Below are positions 23,119-35,572 of a DNA stretch of 64,000 nucleotides, piece by piece. Position 1 is the first letter of the stretch. Every line of letters begins with the position of its first letter. The position numbers and the translations under genes are program-made. Under the pieces are notes generated by a model. It was not told the origin of the DNA, ran no database searches, and was given only the letters and a program-made list of their open reading frames with translations. Location of the stretch: the NCBI GenBank assembly GCA_028023455.1, contig JAQFVV010012489.1, forward strand, positions 4,762,575-4,826,574, in the 5' to 3' direction. The DNA is from Epiperipatus broadwayi (lineage: Eukaryota; Onychophora; Udeonychophora; Euonychophora; Peripatidae).

Positions 23119-24500
23119 TATATTCCAATGCTTTTCATATTTATTCATTAATATTTCTATTATATGTGTGGCTTTCTTTGAAGTGTACAAAATACTATAA
23201 TCATCTCAAATCCAATGCATTTGGTTTCAATGTTTCAGAGGATACCTGAACAAAGAATACATCCAATGTAATATATATGATTAACATATAAACACACATC
23301 AACATTACAATTTAATTTTAAAATGTACACAAAAAAAACATAAAAAATAATTATAAACAAAAATAAATAAAACATATTAAAACAAGTAGCATAATAATAA
23401 AAAGAAAAAAAAACAGAATGCGATGCATGTACAATAAAACATATACCTAAGTGCACAATATAAGCATTTGGCTGACTGATAGATAACTTGTTGTGCTTAT
23501 GTAAGTGGGAAACAATTACTATTTGTGAAGTCAAATTTAAAATTTCTAAGGTTTTTTTTTATTTTTCATTTCGATATCTCATGATCTGAAAAAAAATATT
23601 GAAGTAGATATTGAAATGTGATAATTTAAATGATTTATTCATATATCATCTTTTGCTAATAAATATTTTATGTTAAAAATGATAAAATAAAATGTTAATT
23701 AAAAATTTATTGACTTTTTACTTTTTAAAATAATTAATAAAAGTAATAAATTACAATAACTTAAAACTTATCTGTTAGGTTTCAAAATCATTCAGTTATT
23801 AATTTTAATCATCATTATAAATAATGAGTTAATTTTTAAACGGGTTTTTAATAAATGCATATAAAAAATTCTTTACAACTAATTATAATTAATAGCTAAT
23901 TATTTTTTTTATTCTTATGCAAGAAGTTAATTAATGAGAAAAAACATTTATAAATATTACCAACAACTAGAATTTAATTATATACATTTAGAAAAAAATG
24001 AAAAAACTTTAATAATTTATTTTAAAGATAAAACACATCAAAAATGCAATTAATTTTTTTATTATTTAAAAATGAAAATGTTTATGAAATTATCACTTTA
24101 ATAATTGATTATAAGAAATACACATTGTAGCCAATATATTAAAACAATGCATCTTTCCATCTCATGGTAAAATTAGCTAATGATTGATCCTGTTATGCCT
24201 AAGAGGTGAAATTCAAAATTAGAAAACAATCAAAAATTTATCAAGTAACTGAGAGTTGCTAAGAAAATTGTACAAATTTTAATAAACCACTATAGGTCAT
24301 GGTGACATAATGTCACCATTGTGATCACTTTGAACTATTATGTAAAATATATTAAACAATAATTGTAAAAATAAATCATTAATAATTATTTTATAATCAA
24401 TGAGTTGTTTTATCTAATGGTTCCAAAGATCCAAATGAGTTCATTGAGTCTTAGTTAATTCTGTTATTGATTACATAATTTACTGATTTATTAAATATGG
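23119..24500. other. Intergenic A+T-rich DNA, no gene seen
   Basis: The minus-strand frame 23235-23534 is hydrophobic (Phe, Tyr, Ile, Val) and has no domain. No repeat was recognised. The phrase ggtgacataatgtcacc at 24299-24315 is a short perfect palindrome. Confidence 0.5.
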
Positions 24501-24501
24501 A

Positions 24502-24597
24502 TTTTTTTTTCTCATGTGTCATAGCATCAGCCGAGAAGTGAACCTGGGACAACTGCTTGTAAAGTGACTGTCGATGACCTCTTGACTACCATAGCTT
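24502..24597 (-). mobile_element. tRNA-derived SINE, family A, copy 2 (degenerate)
   Basis: On the minus strand it ends gatgctatgacacatgagaa and then a run of A, the same tail as the copy at 32951-33032 and close to that at 18031. The tRNA-like head is shortened and mutated, and box B is damaged. Confidence 0.65.
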
Positions 24598-24844
24598 GAC
24601 AAATATGGATTGATGCCTAATTGAATATCCCACATTAAAGGTGCCAAACTCTGATTTTAAAATATATAGATTTTGCTATTTATGTAGCACTTCTGGCCAG
24701 GTCTAGAAAGAAGCACTATAACATGAGTAAATGTCTTTCTTATATGGCATTATTATCATCATCTATTCTTGAAATGACTACAATAATCTGAAAAGTGATA
24801 AGTAATGTTTGTCACAAACCCTTATATATATGTAATATATTTTT

Positions 24845-24846
<2 letters not shown>

Positions 24847-24936
<90 letters not shown>
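24847..24936. repeat. (TTA)n microsatellite
   Basis: About 90 bp of near-pure ATT repeat. Confidence 0.97.
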
Positions 24937-25015
24937 TTATATATGCATTAATAAAAATATTCATATAATAAGCAGTTATTATTATAACTTAATCCATTTT
25001 TGAAGATTCCCTATA

Positions 25016-26381
25016 CACCTGGGTCTCGTTTTACGCGGATTTATTTAACGCGATTTTGAAGTTACGCGATTCATGTTTCTTCTTAATATTTTTGAATGCA
25101 ATTTTCTTTTATGCATTAACACTGTATTAGATCAGAAGTCGAACTCCGATAATGCACTATTACTTTAAATAATAAATTTCGCGCACTTGCATCATATTTA
25201 AAGTAATAGCACATTATTGGAATTTGACTTTCATCTTAATAATTTTAATATTTTCAGTGCTTTATAATAGTAAGATTTTATGCAATAATGAAATTAAAAT
25301 CATGAATTCCACATTTTATGTACACACATTAAATTTTACAAGATTATAATGTAAATTTGTTCAAACATTGTGCATGTTAATTTTGCATTTTAAATCACAT
25401 TGTTTTTGCTTTTTAAAAAAGAACATAATCAATTATTAATCATTTAGTGTCTGCAAGTTTATTTTTAAAAGGTGAGTAATAGCACTGGGCACAATTAAAT
25501 TTGACAATTAAAAATTAAAATCTGATTTTTAATTGTAATTAACAATTTAAAAATTACTTAAGGTGACCTGAAATTAATGTGATGTGAAATGAAATTTGAT
25601 TTTTAAATGGAATTGAAAATTAAAAAATTAAAGACAAAAATAAGAAGTTAATTTTTAGTTGTTAGTTTTAATTAAATTTTTCTCAGTAATGTAGAAAAAG
25701 ATAATGAAACAAAAGTGGAACCTGTTCTTTTCACTGCAAAAATGATTCAAAAAGGTCTTCAACTTTCTAATCAGTTGGCAAATTATTTTCTTATTAATGA
25801 CACTAATCATGAATGTGATCTTAAATTCCAATGAGAGCTAAATGGTTGTATGTCTGGATAACGCGAGCTTCATAAACAATTAATAAAATCATCATCTCAA
25901 AGTTTAATTACTAATTAGATTGTCACCAGAAAACCATTAACACAACATGAGAGTAAAGTTGGCACTAGTTGTATTTCCTCTTGTGAAGAATCTGATTTTT
26001 TACCAGTTTGCAAATGAACCTGTTTATCGGCAAATAGCGATAATAATTAAAACATGTATAAAAATGTAAATTACTGTACTGTAAATTATGCATAAAAATA
26101 TATTGTTTTGAATAAAATTAAATATTATAGGTAAAAAAAGTTTGTCTTGTATCAATTTTTTTTAAATTTGAAATTTTTTATTAGTCATATTTTATTTCCT
26201 TATTTTTTTTTGCGCGAAATTTAAAGTAATTTTACGTTGGTGCTTTGCTTTTATGCAATTTTTGAAAAATCACAGTCCATATCCTCTCCTTTTTAAGGTA
26301 AGTTAACATCTATTTTTGTGCAATTTTTTTTGTGTGTGTTTTCTGAGGAACCTATCTATCATGTAAAATGAGACCCAGTTG
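25016..26381 (+). mobile_element. pogo/Tigger-like DNA transposon, internally deleted
   Basis: Terminal inverted repeats pair cacctgggtctcgttttac (25016-25034) with the reverse complement of gtaaaatgagacccagttg (26363-26381), with a few mismatches. TA flanks both ends (25014-25015 and 26382-26383), the target duplication of the Tc1/mariner-pogo superfamily. The gtctcgttttacgcgg-type end resembles Tigger ends. Codons at 25740-26010 (plus, with stops) resemble the acidic, Ser-rich C-terminus of Tigger transposases (for example KSSSQSLIT and CEESDFLPV). The DDE core is not visible in the 1.37 kb. An imperfect inverted repeat lies inside (25135-25165 with 25197-25230). Confidence 0.65.
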
Positions 26382-26383
26382 TA

Positions 26384-27894
26384 CAACAAAAAAAATCTGC
26401 TACTTGGAAACTGGATACAACTAGACAGATTCCATCTGAGTACCAGGAAACTCCTTCAGTTTTTTTTTTTTTTTTAGAAATCCTCCTTTCATGATAAAGA
26501 CAAGTAGGAATACACTTTTAAATAAGGTGGTAGGGATAAAATGAGTAAAAAAAAACTTAGATCTTATTTATTTTTAAAAGCTTTATGAAATCATAAAAAA
26601 CAAGATTCCTTATCATATGTGCAATGGTATACAAAGTTATTACGCATCCTGGATCATTCATTTCAATACAACATTTAAAAAAAAAGAACAAAATAGAAAA
26701 AAAAAACATTTGGCTAAGTCTTTGTACATGTTATTAATTTTACTTTTACAATTACCAATTAGTCATTAGGAGTTCAGCATTACTATACAAAGATTATTGA
26801 AATTTTATTATATCAATAAGCATTAGTCATTTTTATAATAATGATAATATTTTATAACAGAAGCAGAAGTAACAAGTATTTCAAACATTTTTTGAATAAC
26901 AATATAAGGTTCAGATATATGTATGTAAACGTATATCCTTATTGCTGGTTCTTTTAAACTTGGTCTGATATGCTCATGAAATGTTTAAACTTTATTGCAT
27001 AATCTTAATAATAAAAAAGCTGTAGGTTATGATGAATAATTGAAGATATTATAATAATATATAGTCACATGATATTGATTTATTTTATAAAATGAAAAAG
27101 GATAAAGGAGACTTTCAAAAATTAATATAAAATTTTAATATTATTACTACTTTTATAGATTTTATTGTATAGGTTATGTTTAATCATAATTACCAAAGTC
27201 TTTCAATGTATTAGAAAATCAAAAAGTGTTACAAAGTTTTTGTTGAAAAGTGTGACATATGTACCATTATTGAAGAGGTAATTTATATGGCTTTTATATA
27301 TAAATTTTGTTAATCTATGTTTGTAGCAATGATTGAAAATAATTAGCTGACCATAAAAGTTTATATTTTATAGACAATATCATGACAAAAGAAGAAATGT
27401 TATTATTGGTAGTAAACATGTAAGGCATATAAAATGTGTTAGAAAAGAATGTTTTTTTTTAAATTTCATTTTGATTTTCATAAAATGTATTTTGATAAAG
27501 CTTAAAGCAATTGCAAGAGTCAGGAATAAACAGGTAATAAAAAACCCATTAAAAGCAAAAGTAAAAAGTTCATTTTTTCTTGATTACTGGTATTACAATA
27601 TACTGGTAATTGTGGTATTTCCTGTAAATACTTACATTTTCTTACTGTTTGAATCCAACCTATAAGATATGTTAGTTAATAATTATTAATAATTTTTGTT
27701 CTGAGTGATGAGTTAACTAAATGTTAACTGATATTATTATCAGCTGGATCTCTTTAAATATCTTGATAATATATCAGGTAGTAAAACCTAAACTTATTTA
27801 CCTAAAGATAGTAAACCCCTAATAAAGTGGACTTGAATTCTGATATGCATCACATATATCATATAGCTATTCCAACTCCAATAAAAATAGAGAT
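26384..27894. other. Intergenic A+T-rich DNA, no gene seen
   Basis: No domain or repeat was recognised. A T run (26460-26475) is the only landmark. The plus frame 27471-27665 has no recognisable content. Confidence 0.5.
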
Positions 27895-27895
27895 A

Positions 27896-28093
<198 letters not shown>

Positions 28094-29640
28094 TCATATT
28101 TTAACAAAACATAAACATATCAATTGTAATTTCAATTTCATTTTAATTTTTTTTTTTTGGGGGGGGTAGTAAATGGGCAGTCCTTATTTATGATTTTTTT
28201 TAAAAGCAGTACAATCATCAATGAGTTACTTTGGAAATTGATTTGAGATAGGAGTATTAACTTGGCAAAGATTGCATGATTAGGCAGTACTACTCAATGA
28301 AATCTGTGTTATCATGAAAGTAGTTGAGATCTATAAAATGAGATCTATAAATGGACTGGCTCATATGCTAGGCATATTATTCATTAAAGCAATAAAAATG
28401 CTGTCAGTAATATTAATAAAGCAAAAAGAAACATACTAAATGTAAGCATATATTTCCCCACCTAAATATAATTACACATAATCTATGGATATTAATTGAT
28501 TCAAATTTTTCCAAAAATAAATTAAAAAACAGTATTAGTATGTAAGAGCTATCACAATTTAAAATTAAAAAACTACTTTTATAGCAATTAATTTTTCAAA
28601 TGAAGATTAATAGAACAGTTAGATGTCTACAAGTTTTTTCCATATGCAAATTAACTATGGAAAGGATTTTACATAGTGTTAAATTTGGTATAAATTAAAA
28701 TTTAGTATCTTCTATTCTTCAAATTTCTTAATGCAGCAATGAAAGGATAATAAATGGTGTTTGTCCATGCTGTATGTCTCAAAATGATAAATTCAAAAAA
28801 TTCAGAGGCATAAAGCTATTACTTCTAGTTGGCTAGAATTACTTCAGCAATAACATCAAAATACCAAATTTTTCTTATTAGAGTTCTAAATGCTTGTGTT
28901 GGTACAAACAATAAACATTGGTCAAAATTCATTGGAAATAGTGGTTTTGGTGCTTTAACCTCAAATAGTGTGGTCTTATTGAATTTTTGCACAATGTATG
29001 TTAGGACTAGACTCTATAAAGTAACATGTATGAATCTATGTTTTAAATGGCATTTAGTAGATTACATTATTGTTAATGTAACAAGATATTTATATTACAT
29101 GAAAATTTACAACTACAGATTCTTAGATAGATCATAAATTGATACCTCAAAAAATAAAATTATACTTTCTATTAAACATTAAAATTAGTAATTTGAATAT
29201 TCAGAATTACTATATCAGTAAGGCATGAAGTACTTTTTAACAAGATTATTATACAAACAACTGAATCTATTTTTGTATTCACTATAATATTAAATTGTTT
29301 TTTGATAATGATAGTATTAATGACTTAGTTTGAGTGTGAAATATAGCATTTTCTTTTTTTGACAAAATAATAGGGTGAATGTGAAGTTTCAAAATCAATA
29401 TAGAGATTTAGAGATAAAAGTTCAATGATTAACAAAAAAACAAATTGGGATTAAAACTTCAAAAAATAGACAGTTATTTGCTAATCAAAATCACTTCAGA
29501 TATTTTTTGATGCACTGAATGCAATATACAGATGTAAATAATGGTGAATCCAGAAATGACTATTATATGATGAGAATTAAATTTTGATCAGACAGAAGAA
29601 AGATATTTTAATCATCTTTTGAATAATGATATAAAAATCT
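28094..29640. other. Intergenic A+T-rich DNA, no gene seen
   Basis: A T run followed by G8 sits at 28147-28167. The plus frame 28829-29137 (102 codons) is mixed in composition but has no motif I recognise and no flanking splice or poly-A logic. Confidence 0.4.
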
Positions 29641-29674
29641 GAGATTATTTTTAATGTTGTATATATATATATAT

Positions 29675-29702
29675 TGTAACGATATATAAATATGTCGTTA
29701 CA
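29675..29702. repeat. Short palindrome (8-bp arms)
   Basis: tgtaacga and tcgttaca are perfect inverted arms around a 12-bp A+T spacer. It could be a protein-binding site, or the ends of a tiny transposon remnant. Confidence 0.5.
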
Positions 29703-29939
29703 TTAATTTAAAATAAAAACTTAAAAGTTCGCAAATAAAAATAAAAAACTAAATGCTAAAATTAAAATGTTTTGTTAAACGTATATACATTCACACAGAT
29801 GCCAAACTTTAAAAATATTTTTTTAAAAAAAACAAATAAATAAGTATTTGAACGTATTTTTTTATAAAAAAAAAGTACAAGATTTAAAAATAAAAACAGG
29901 TATTAATTAATTCTTGTAATCTGTAAATGGAAATGATTG

Positions 29940-31700
29940 TTTATAAATTGTTTGAAAAGCAAGCTAGCCTTGGGCTCTTGTATAATTAAAATGATCTGAT
30001 GAAAGATAGATAAGAAGAAAAGAGAAATTAGCTTGACCAATGGAAGCACTAAGCCTTGGCTTGGACCCTAACGAAAGTGATGGATTAGTGACGTTTTGTT
30101 GATTGAATCCATGTGGATTAATATAAAAAGGGAAATACAGTTTTTTCTGGGAGTTCCAGCATTTTGTGTTTGAGAGATGTGGTAGGACGCACATACCACA
30201 CTCTCTATAAAAAAAAATGAAAAGACTGTGATACCTTGAACCAGCTATTGCCATCTCCAGAACATTATCTTCCAATGGAGGTATCACGGGAATTAAAAGC
30301 AGAAACCTGGACTCTTCTACCGTAAGCTATATTGACATGAACTCTAAATTGAAAAATAATTAAGAACTTTCGTTCCAGCTTATGAACTTCTATCTGACTT
30401 TTTTAAGTTTAAAATCAAATTAAATAATGTTTAATTTTATATGTTTTCTGATTGATAAAAATCATTTCCATTTTTTTTCTTATTGTATAAATTATTTATT
30501 GTTTAAATTTTAAATGATGAAATTAAGGTTGGGTATAGACGTTGCATAGATTTGTTAGTGGTTGATTATGTTGAAGTTTTCACATTTGATTAGAATATAT
30601 AGGTCAATGATGTTAATGCGGGCATCTTATGATGAATGCCATGGGGCCTTGTGTATTCCCTTTTGCAATTGACGTTATCGATGATTTTGTATTTTAATCG
30701 ATTGTGTTTAATTTGGATGTTTTTGACCGTGGAATCTGTGCAGCCGATCTGTACTCAACATTTTAAAAACAAATTTATAAAAATAATCTGTGCAAATGTA
30801 TTTAAATGTTAAATTTAATTCGGGAGTGAATGGCTATATAGTTTTGTAAAGTTATATTAAGGGAGGGTAATCCTAGGTTATTCATTTCGTAGTTGAATTG
30901 GTTCAATGGATTGGATATATTTGTTTAATTGTAGATGTAGTATGAGATCCGCTATGGGCAGGATTATATATATATATATGCCACACACCTTCTGTTTGCC
31001 TATGGATGGGTTTGTAAGATGGCAAAGGACTGCAGTCCATTCCTATGGAGTTTTATGTTTATTGTTCTACTTGCCAACGGATGTAACATTCCTGTTGGTG
31101 GAGATACAATGTCTTCTCTAATTCTACTTACTGATCAGATGTACATTCCTGACAGTATAGTATTTTGTGTTGTCGTATTTTTATGCTACATTGAATACAT
31201 AAATGTATCAGATGGATTGGCGCTGGTTTGATTGCAAAATTTATTGCCTAAGGTTAAATCAGGGAAGAATATTTTCTTTTCAAATGCAGATCTATGTAGT
31301 CTATTCATACTCGACTATCTAAATAAAATATTAAACTCATTGAAACTTAGTTAAATGTAAAATTAAAAGTTAATATAAAAATCTAAAATGTTAAACTTAT
31401 TCCTCAAATTAGAATGATTTCATATGTGCGTAAATAAATATTTTTATGTGTTAATTTCTGGCAGTGGCTTTTATTCTTTTATATTTAAGATATAAAATTT
31501 ATAGATTTTTATCTCTGCATCTCCACTGAGCTAGTGACTTGGGCTAATGATCTGAATATTTAAATAAAGTGGAATCTTAACAGCGCGTATCTGCCTACTC
31601 TATAAATTTTTCTAGGTTTAAATGCCTAGATGGCGCCTTGTAGAGCAGATATCGTAGTTTGTGGGGAGATTCGATCTTCACTTTCATTTCGATCAATATA
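29940..31700. other. Less A+T-rich island, possible gene 5' region or exons (uncertain)
   Basis: Base composition rises noticeably here (29950-30350, 30580-31250, 31530-31690). On the plus strand, open codons from 30231 pass through an ATG at 30273 (MEVSRELKAETWTLLP) and stop being open at a good splice-donor match, cc|gtaagc (30321-30326). That would suit a first exon. On the minus strand 29964-30287 is open for 107 codons. Neither is recognisable. The segment 30960-31230 has two overlapping short frames with no domain. I cannot decide between host exon, UTR and unknown repeat. Confidence 0.25.
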
Positions 31701-32138
31701 ATATATATTAGAATTATACAAAGATACATAGCTTTGTAAAATTAAAGTATCTGAAAATTTAAAATATGCAGGTAATATTGAATTTGGAAATACATTGTAC
31801 TTTTTTTAGGAATACATAGATTCATAAAGTTATGCCACCTGATATTAAAGATAAATGTATTTTTCTAATTCTTTAAAAATACAGGCAATTGACAAGTCAG
31901 CAGTAATTACTAGAGAATATTATTACTAACAACAACTGCAAAGGTGATTGTAATTATTTTGCTGAATTGGCTACTTCCAATTATAACTAAATGATTGCCT
32001 GATATTACATGTAGATTTAAAGAATTAATTAATTACAAGAAAAATGTTTGAAATAAAAGAGTGATTTATATATTGCTTTTGATTGATTTAGTCAAGACAT
32101 TTAACACAATTAATTTATTAAATCTGTAGTGTTGGGAG

Positions 32139-32430
32139 AAATCAATTATTTATCTACCAACATTTGTTCATATTATGTAGCAACTACATTATGAAATGAG
32201 AGAGAGCATTATTGTTACAGATAGAAAGTGTGAGGTTAACTAAAACTTTGTTTTTGAATTTTTTAAAACTGTTTGTGGTGCTGTCTGAAATTAATTATTT
32301 ACCTATCAATATTTATTAACATTATGCATCTACTAAATAATGAGATAAGATAGAACTATATAAGGCATTTGAAAGGGAAAGCAAGTTAAACAAAATCTTT
32401 GTTTTAAATTTTTTAAAACCGATTTGTAAC
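32139..32430. repeat. Diverged tandem duplication, 2 units of ~149 bp
   Basis: aaatcaattatttatctacc (32139) aligns with aaattaattatttacctatc (32288), and the two units end with matching tttttaaaac blocks at about 32270 and 32418. Substitutions and small indels are frequent, so the duplication is old. Confidence 0.65.
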
Positions 32431-32950
32431 TGTTCATAAGTAACTTAATGAATCAGAAGTAAAGATGAATACAGGTTTATGATAGAATTTTTTAAATTGA
32501 ACTAAATTGAAAATAAAAGCTAGAGTATTATATTCTTGGCTTATGGATTTACTATTTACCGATGACTATTATTTATCCCAATTCAAAAGATGATATATAG
32601 AATGTATTTAATGTTTTGAATGCAACATATACAGACTCAAGTTCTTTATCTGCCAAGATAAAGAAAAATCTTGTACAACATTTATTATGAGTACTTACCA
32701 ATACAAGATACAAGATAATTTACTATTAAAGTAAAATACGACTTAGATGTTGAGGTTATACACAATTTTTGATATGTTACTGCTGTTTTTAACTAGTTAA
32801 AAGCTATGCTATTTCATTACAGTAAAATAACTATAACTAAATGAGTTGTATATAGAGCTGTTACTTTATTTATTGTATGAAAGTAAGACTTTAGTCACTC
32901 TTTTAATATAAACATGAAGGCATTGGAAATTTTGCTTAAATATATTCAAT

Positions 32951-33032
32951 AAGCGACAGCTGCTTTTAGGCAGTTGTCCCAAGTTGGCAGGTTCGCTTCC
33001 TGGCTGATGCTATGACACATGAGAAAAAAATG
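32951..33032 (+). mobile_element. tRNA-derived SINE, family A, copy 3 (5' truncated)
   Basis: Plus strand. It starts inside the anticodon/variable region, keeps box B (GGTTCGCTTCC) and the acceptor 3' strand, then runs gatgctatgacacatgagaa and A7. This tail is identical to that of copy 2. Box A is missing. Confidence 0.7.
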
Positions 33033-33558
33033 TAAAAATATAGCACAATCATAACTCCAATAAATACATTCTTTAAACTAGTGTGATACTCTACCGACTA
33101 CTATTTAAAATCATATATTTGTTGTATGGGATATATAAAATAAATAAATAGTAGAAGAGTTTCTAAAAGTTATTTATAGGGAATTAAAATATGTATTTGA
33201 AAAATTAGAGATCCAATTTATATTATAAAGGTTATGCCAAAACATTTTACAGAAGTGCAATTTAACTGTTTTCATTGAGAAAATATGATTGAGTGAGAAC
33301 ACAAATGAATAATTGTAATTAAACATATTATTGAAGCATTTCAAAAAGAAAATTTTGCTATATAAGTTAAAAATTGTATCTCAAAATATCAAATATAATC
33401 TCAAATATCATTCCTAGAGTATTATTTTTGAATTTTTTTTATTTTTATGTTTCCTGTATTGGAATGGCCATACTTTTTCAAATAGCTGCTGCTAAATTTA
33501 TTATTATTGATGATAATGGTATATGCATATGTATATATATGAAAAAATAATAAAAACA
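33033..33558. other. Intergenic A+T-rich DNA, no gene seen
   Basis: No domain or repeat recognised apart from a short tatgcatatg-type run near 33520. Confidence 0.5.
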
Positions 33559-33721
33559 CAGAATTACTTCTATAAAAAAAGCTTTTATGTTTTAACCAGC
33601 AGACTGGTTTTCATCAGAAAGCAATATTTTAGCTCTTAATTTCTGAAGTAGCCATTTTGCTTTCTGATGAAAACCCGTTTGCTGGTTGAAATATAAAAGC
33701 TTTTTTATTGAAGTAATTCTG
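33559..33721. repeat. Inverted repeat with hammerhead-like core in each arm
   Basis: Arms 33559-33624 and 33657-33721 are about 65 bp, near-complementary, around a 32-bp spacer. The right arm (plus) reads CTGATGA, then stem II AACC/GGTT, then GAAA at 33688. The left arm (minus) reads CTGATGA, stem II AACCAG/CTGGTT around TCTG (six perfect pairs), then AAAA. Downstream of GAAA is ATAAAAGCTTTTTTAT, which could form stem III, but stem I is not convincing. It could equally be the palindromic terminal repeats of a Penelope-like element. Confidence 0.55.
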
Positions 33722-35385
33722 TTTTTATTATTTTTTTATTTTTTATTTAGTTAGTTTGTATATATATAAAACAAAATAAAATGTCCGCTCATATTAATAA
33801 TACAATAATTTCAATAAGTTTCGTTATATATATATATAAAATTACTACATTATAGTTCTATTGAATTTATGGCAATATAACTCAAAGCAATTAATATCAT
33901 CTCGTATTTGTTTTTTGAAATTAGTAATTAATCACTAGCTAAAATACACTTTAGTTATATTACTAGTTAAATAATAAGGCATTAGCTGTGCTAATTATGT
34001 GATAATTCATAAATTTAATAGTTAGTTGTTACATAAATGTAATTTAATTGTTACAAAAATTAATTAATGTAATTTGTACCGTCTACAAAAATAAAAATTA
34101 ATTTATTTCAGCGATGCTTGAATATATCTTCGCATAAAAGTTTGTTTAATTATAGTGGATAAAAGCAACACAATCGATAATGTATATTTGCATCTTTCTA
34201 ATATTTAAATAATAATAATATCAGAAACAATAACATTTTATCATTTATTATATATATATATATAGATACATCTGATTATCTTTACAAATGAATATAAGAT
34301 GCAGGTACACATTTGACAGCGTTCTTGTTCACAATGAATGTGTGTGATATCTTTTATATAATAAAAATGTGTGAAGTATTTTACACGTTTGTGTAAATAA
34401 AGAAATGCCATATATTTTCCATTTTCTTATTCCTAAGTTATAATTGATGAAATTGAGAGAAATAAACAGCTGTGTTGTGATTTCCCTAAAAGCATTAGTC
34501 TAAGGGATTTTGCTGTTTACTTTATGGTAATAAGTAATTAAGCAATATCTGAAAAGAATCTTACATTTTACAGCTAAATAAAAATCAATGTTATATGTCA
34601 AATGGGAACACATTAATATGTATATCAGATAGAATTGGTGTTGATCAAGGTGCTTTTGATTATGAAATAACTAAACAAACCCATCACTTATATAGCACAT
34701 TATAAATAATTATATGAACCATTCATTTTTGGACTTTGGTATCACTAAATGTAATTTATTAATGGTGCTGAAATTTTGGACTGGAAGTAATACTTATGCC
34801 AGATCCAAATATGGCATTATTATTTGTCAAATTATAATTAATGAAACAAAGAATAAGATCATCTCATTTTAAACAATCCCTAGATAATAATCAATTAGAA
34901 GTCAAATAATAAATAGAAAATATACAATTTACATAGTATTAGCTTATTCAAAATAATATGAAATTGACTAAGTTCTCACTAGATGCAAAATAACTAAACA
35001 CTCAACATATTTACATAAACAAGCTAATAAATATATAGGTTCATATACTCTTCATGTGTTCAATGGTAATAAGCTTAGTTTGCCAATCATATTGAAAATT
35101 TAAAATACAAGTAATATTTATGCCATACGTAAATATTGTATTGATAATTATGAAATCATAATTAATTAAGCTAAGAGTAGAGACTCAGTTTCATTTTTAA
35201 CAATGTGTTTACTGTTACTAGTGAAAAAACTATATTATCTCACTATATTTATATAACTAACTATAAGGAATAGACCAGAATATCAATTTTGGAACTTCTG
35301 ATGATAATAAATTTAGTTTGGTACCTGCATTCAAATTTTGGAATAGATATAATATTTATTATCAAAAGTGCACATAGGATCTAGG
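33722..35385. other. Intergenic A+T-rich DNA, no gene seen
   Basis: Phrases such as gg-aat-ggtgctgaaattttgg (near 34760) and a loosely similar stretch near 35290 hint at old diverged repeats, but the similarity is too weak to define units. tatata runs lie at 33826 and 34248. Confidence 0.4.
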
Positions 35386-35572
35386 TGCAGTGCTCTCAGA
35401 TCCAAGGCTCCTTACTGATGATGGCCACAATACAGAAACTAGTCTGGGGATATTGGATAAGTAAACAATAAATGGGAATTTTATGCACAAACCTTCTGGA
35501 ATCTATTGTTTACTTTGGCTGGTGCAGACTGGCATTACTTTATGGAGAGTTTTGCCTATGAGAATAATACAC
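35386..35572 (+). mobile_element. Hammerhead repeat family B, copy 1
   Basis: Shares with 62970-63070, 46898-47040 and 47793-48008 the order: cagtgctctcagatccaagg, the ribozyme, gatattgga, gattttatgcacaa-ccttct, and tatggagagttttgcc. This copy is full length from the upstream cagtgctct to the ttttgcc end, about 187 bp. No coding sequence is visible. The right half resembles the corresponding part of the retrozyme-like family at 14 and 48 kb, so the two families may be related. Confidence 0.7.
35409..35449 (+). ncRNA. Hammerhead fold, family B copy 1
   Basis: TCCTTA/TGGGGA gives six stem I pairs (two G-U), CTGATGA is intact, GAAA is intact, and stem III is ACTAGT (A-U and C-G around TA) followed by C as the cleavage base. 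Stem II has degenerated (GGC opposite TAC). All core bases are present, but the broken stem II makes activity doubtful. Confidence 0.6.

Noticed and set aside
24847-24936. CRISPR-like repeat array
   Set aside because: Simple trinucleotide repeat with no spacers. No CRISPR, operon or bacterial features are seen anywhere in the window.
29990-30030. CTGATGAAAGATAGATAAG as a ribozyme core
   Set aside because: The following purine-rich sequence cannot form stem II.
29964-30287. 107-codon minus-strand ORF
   Set aside because: No recognisable domain. The plus strand of the same segment looks more exon-like, and neither is supported enough to call a gene.
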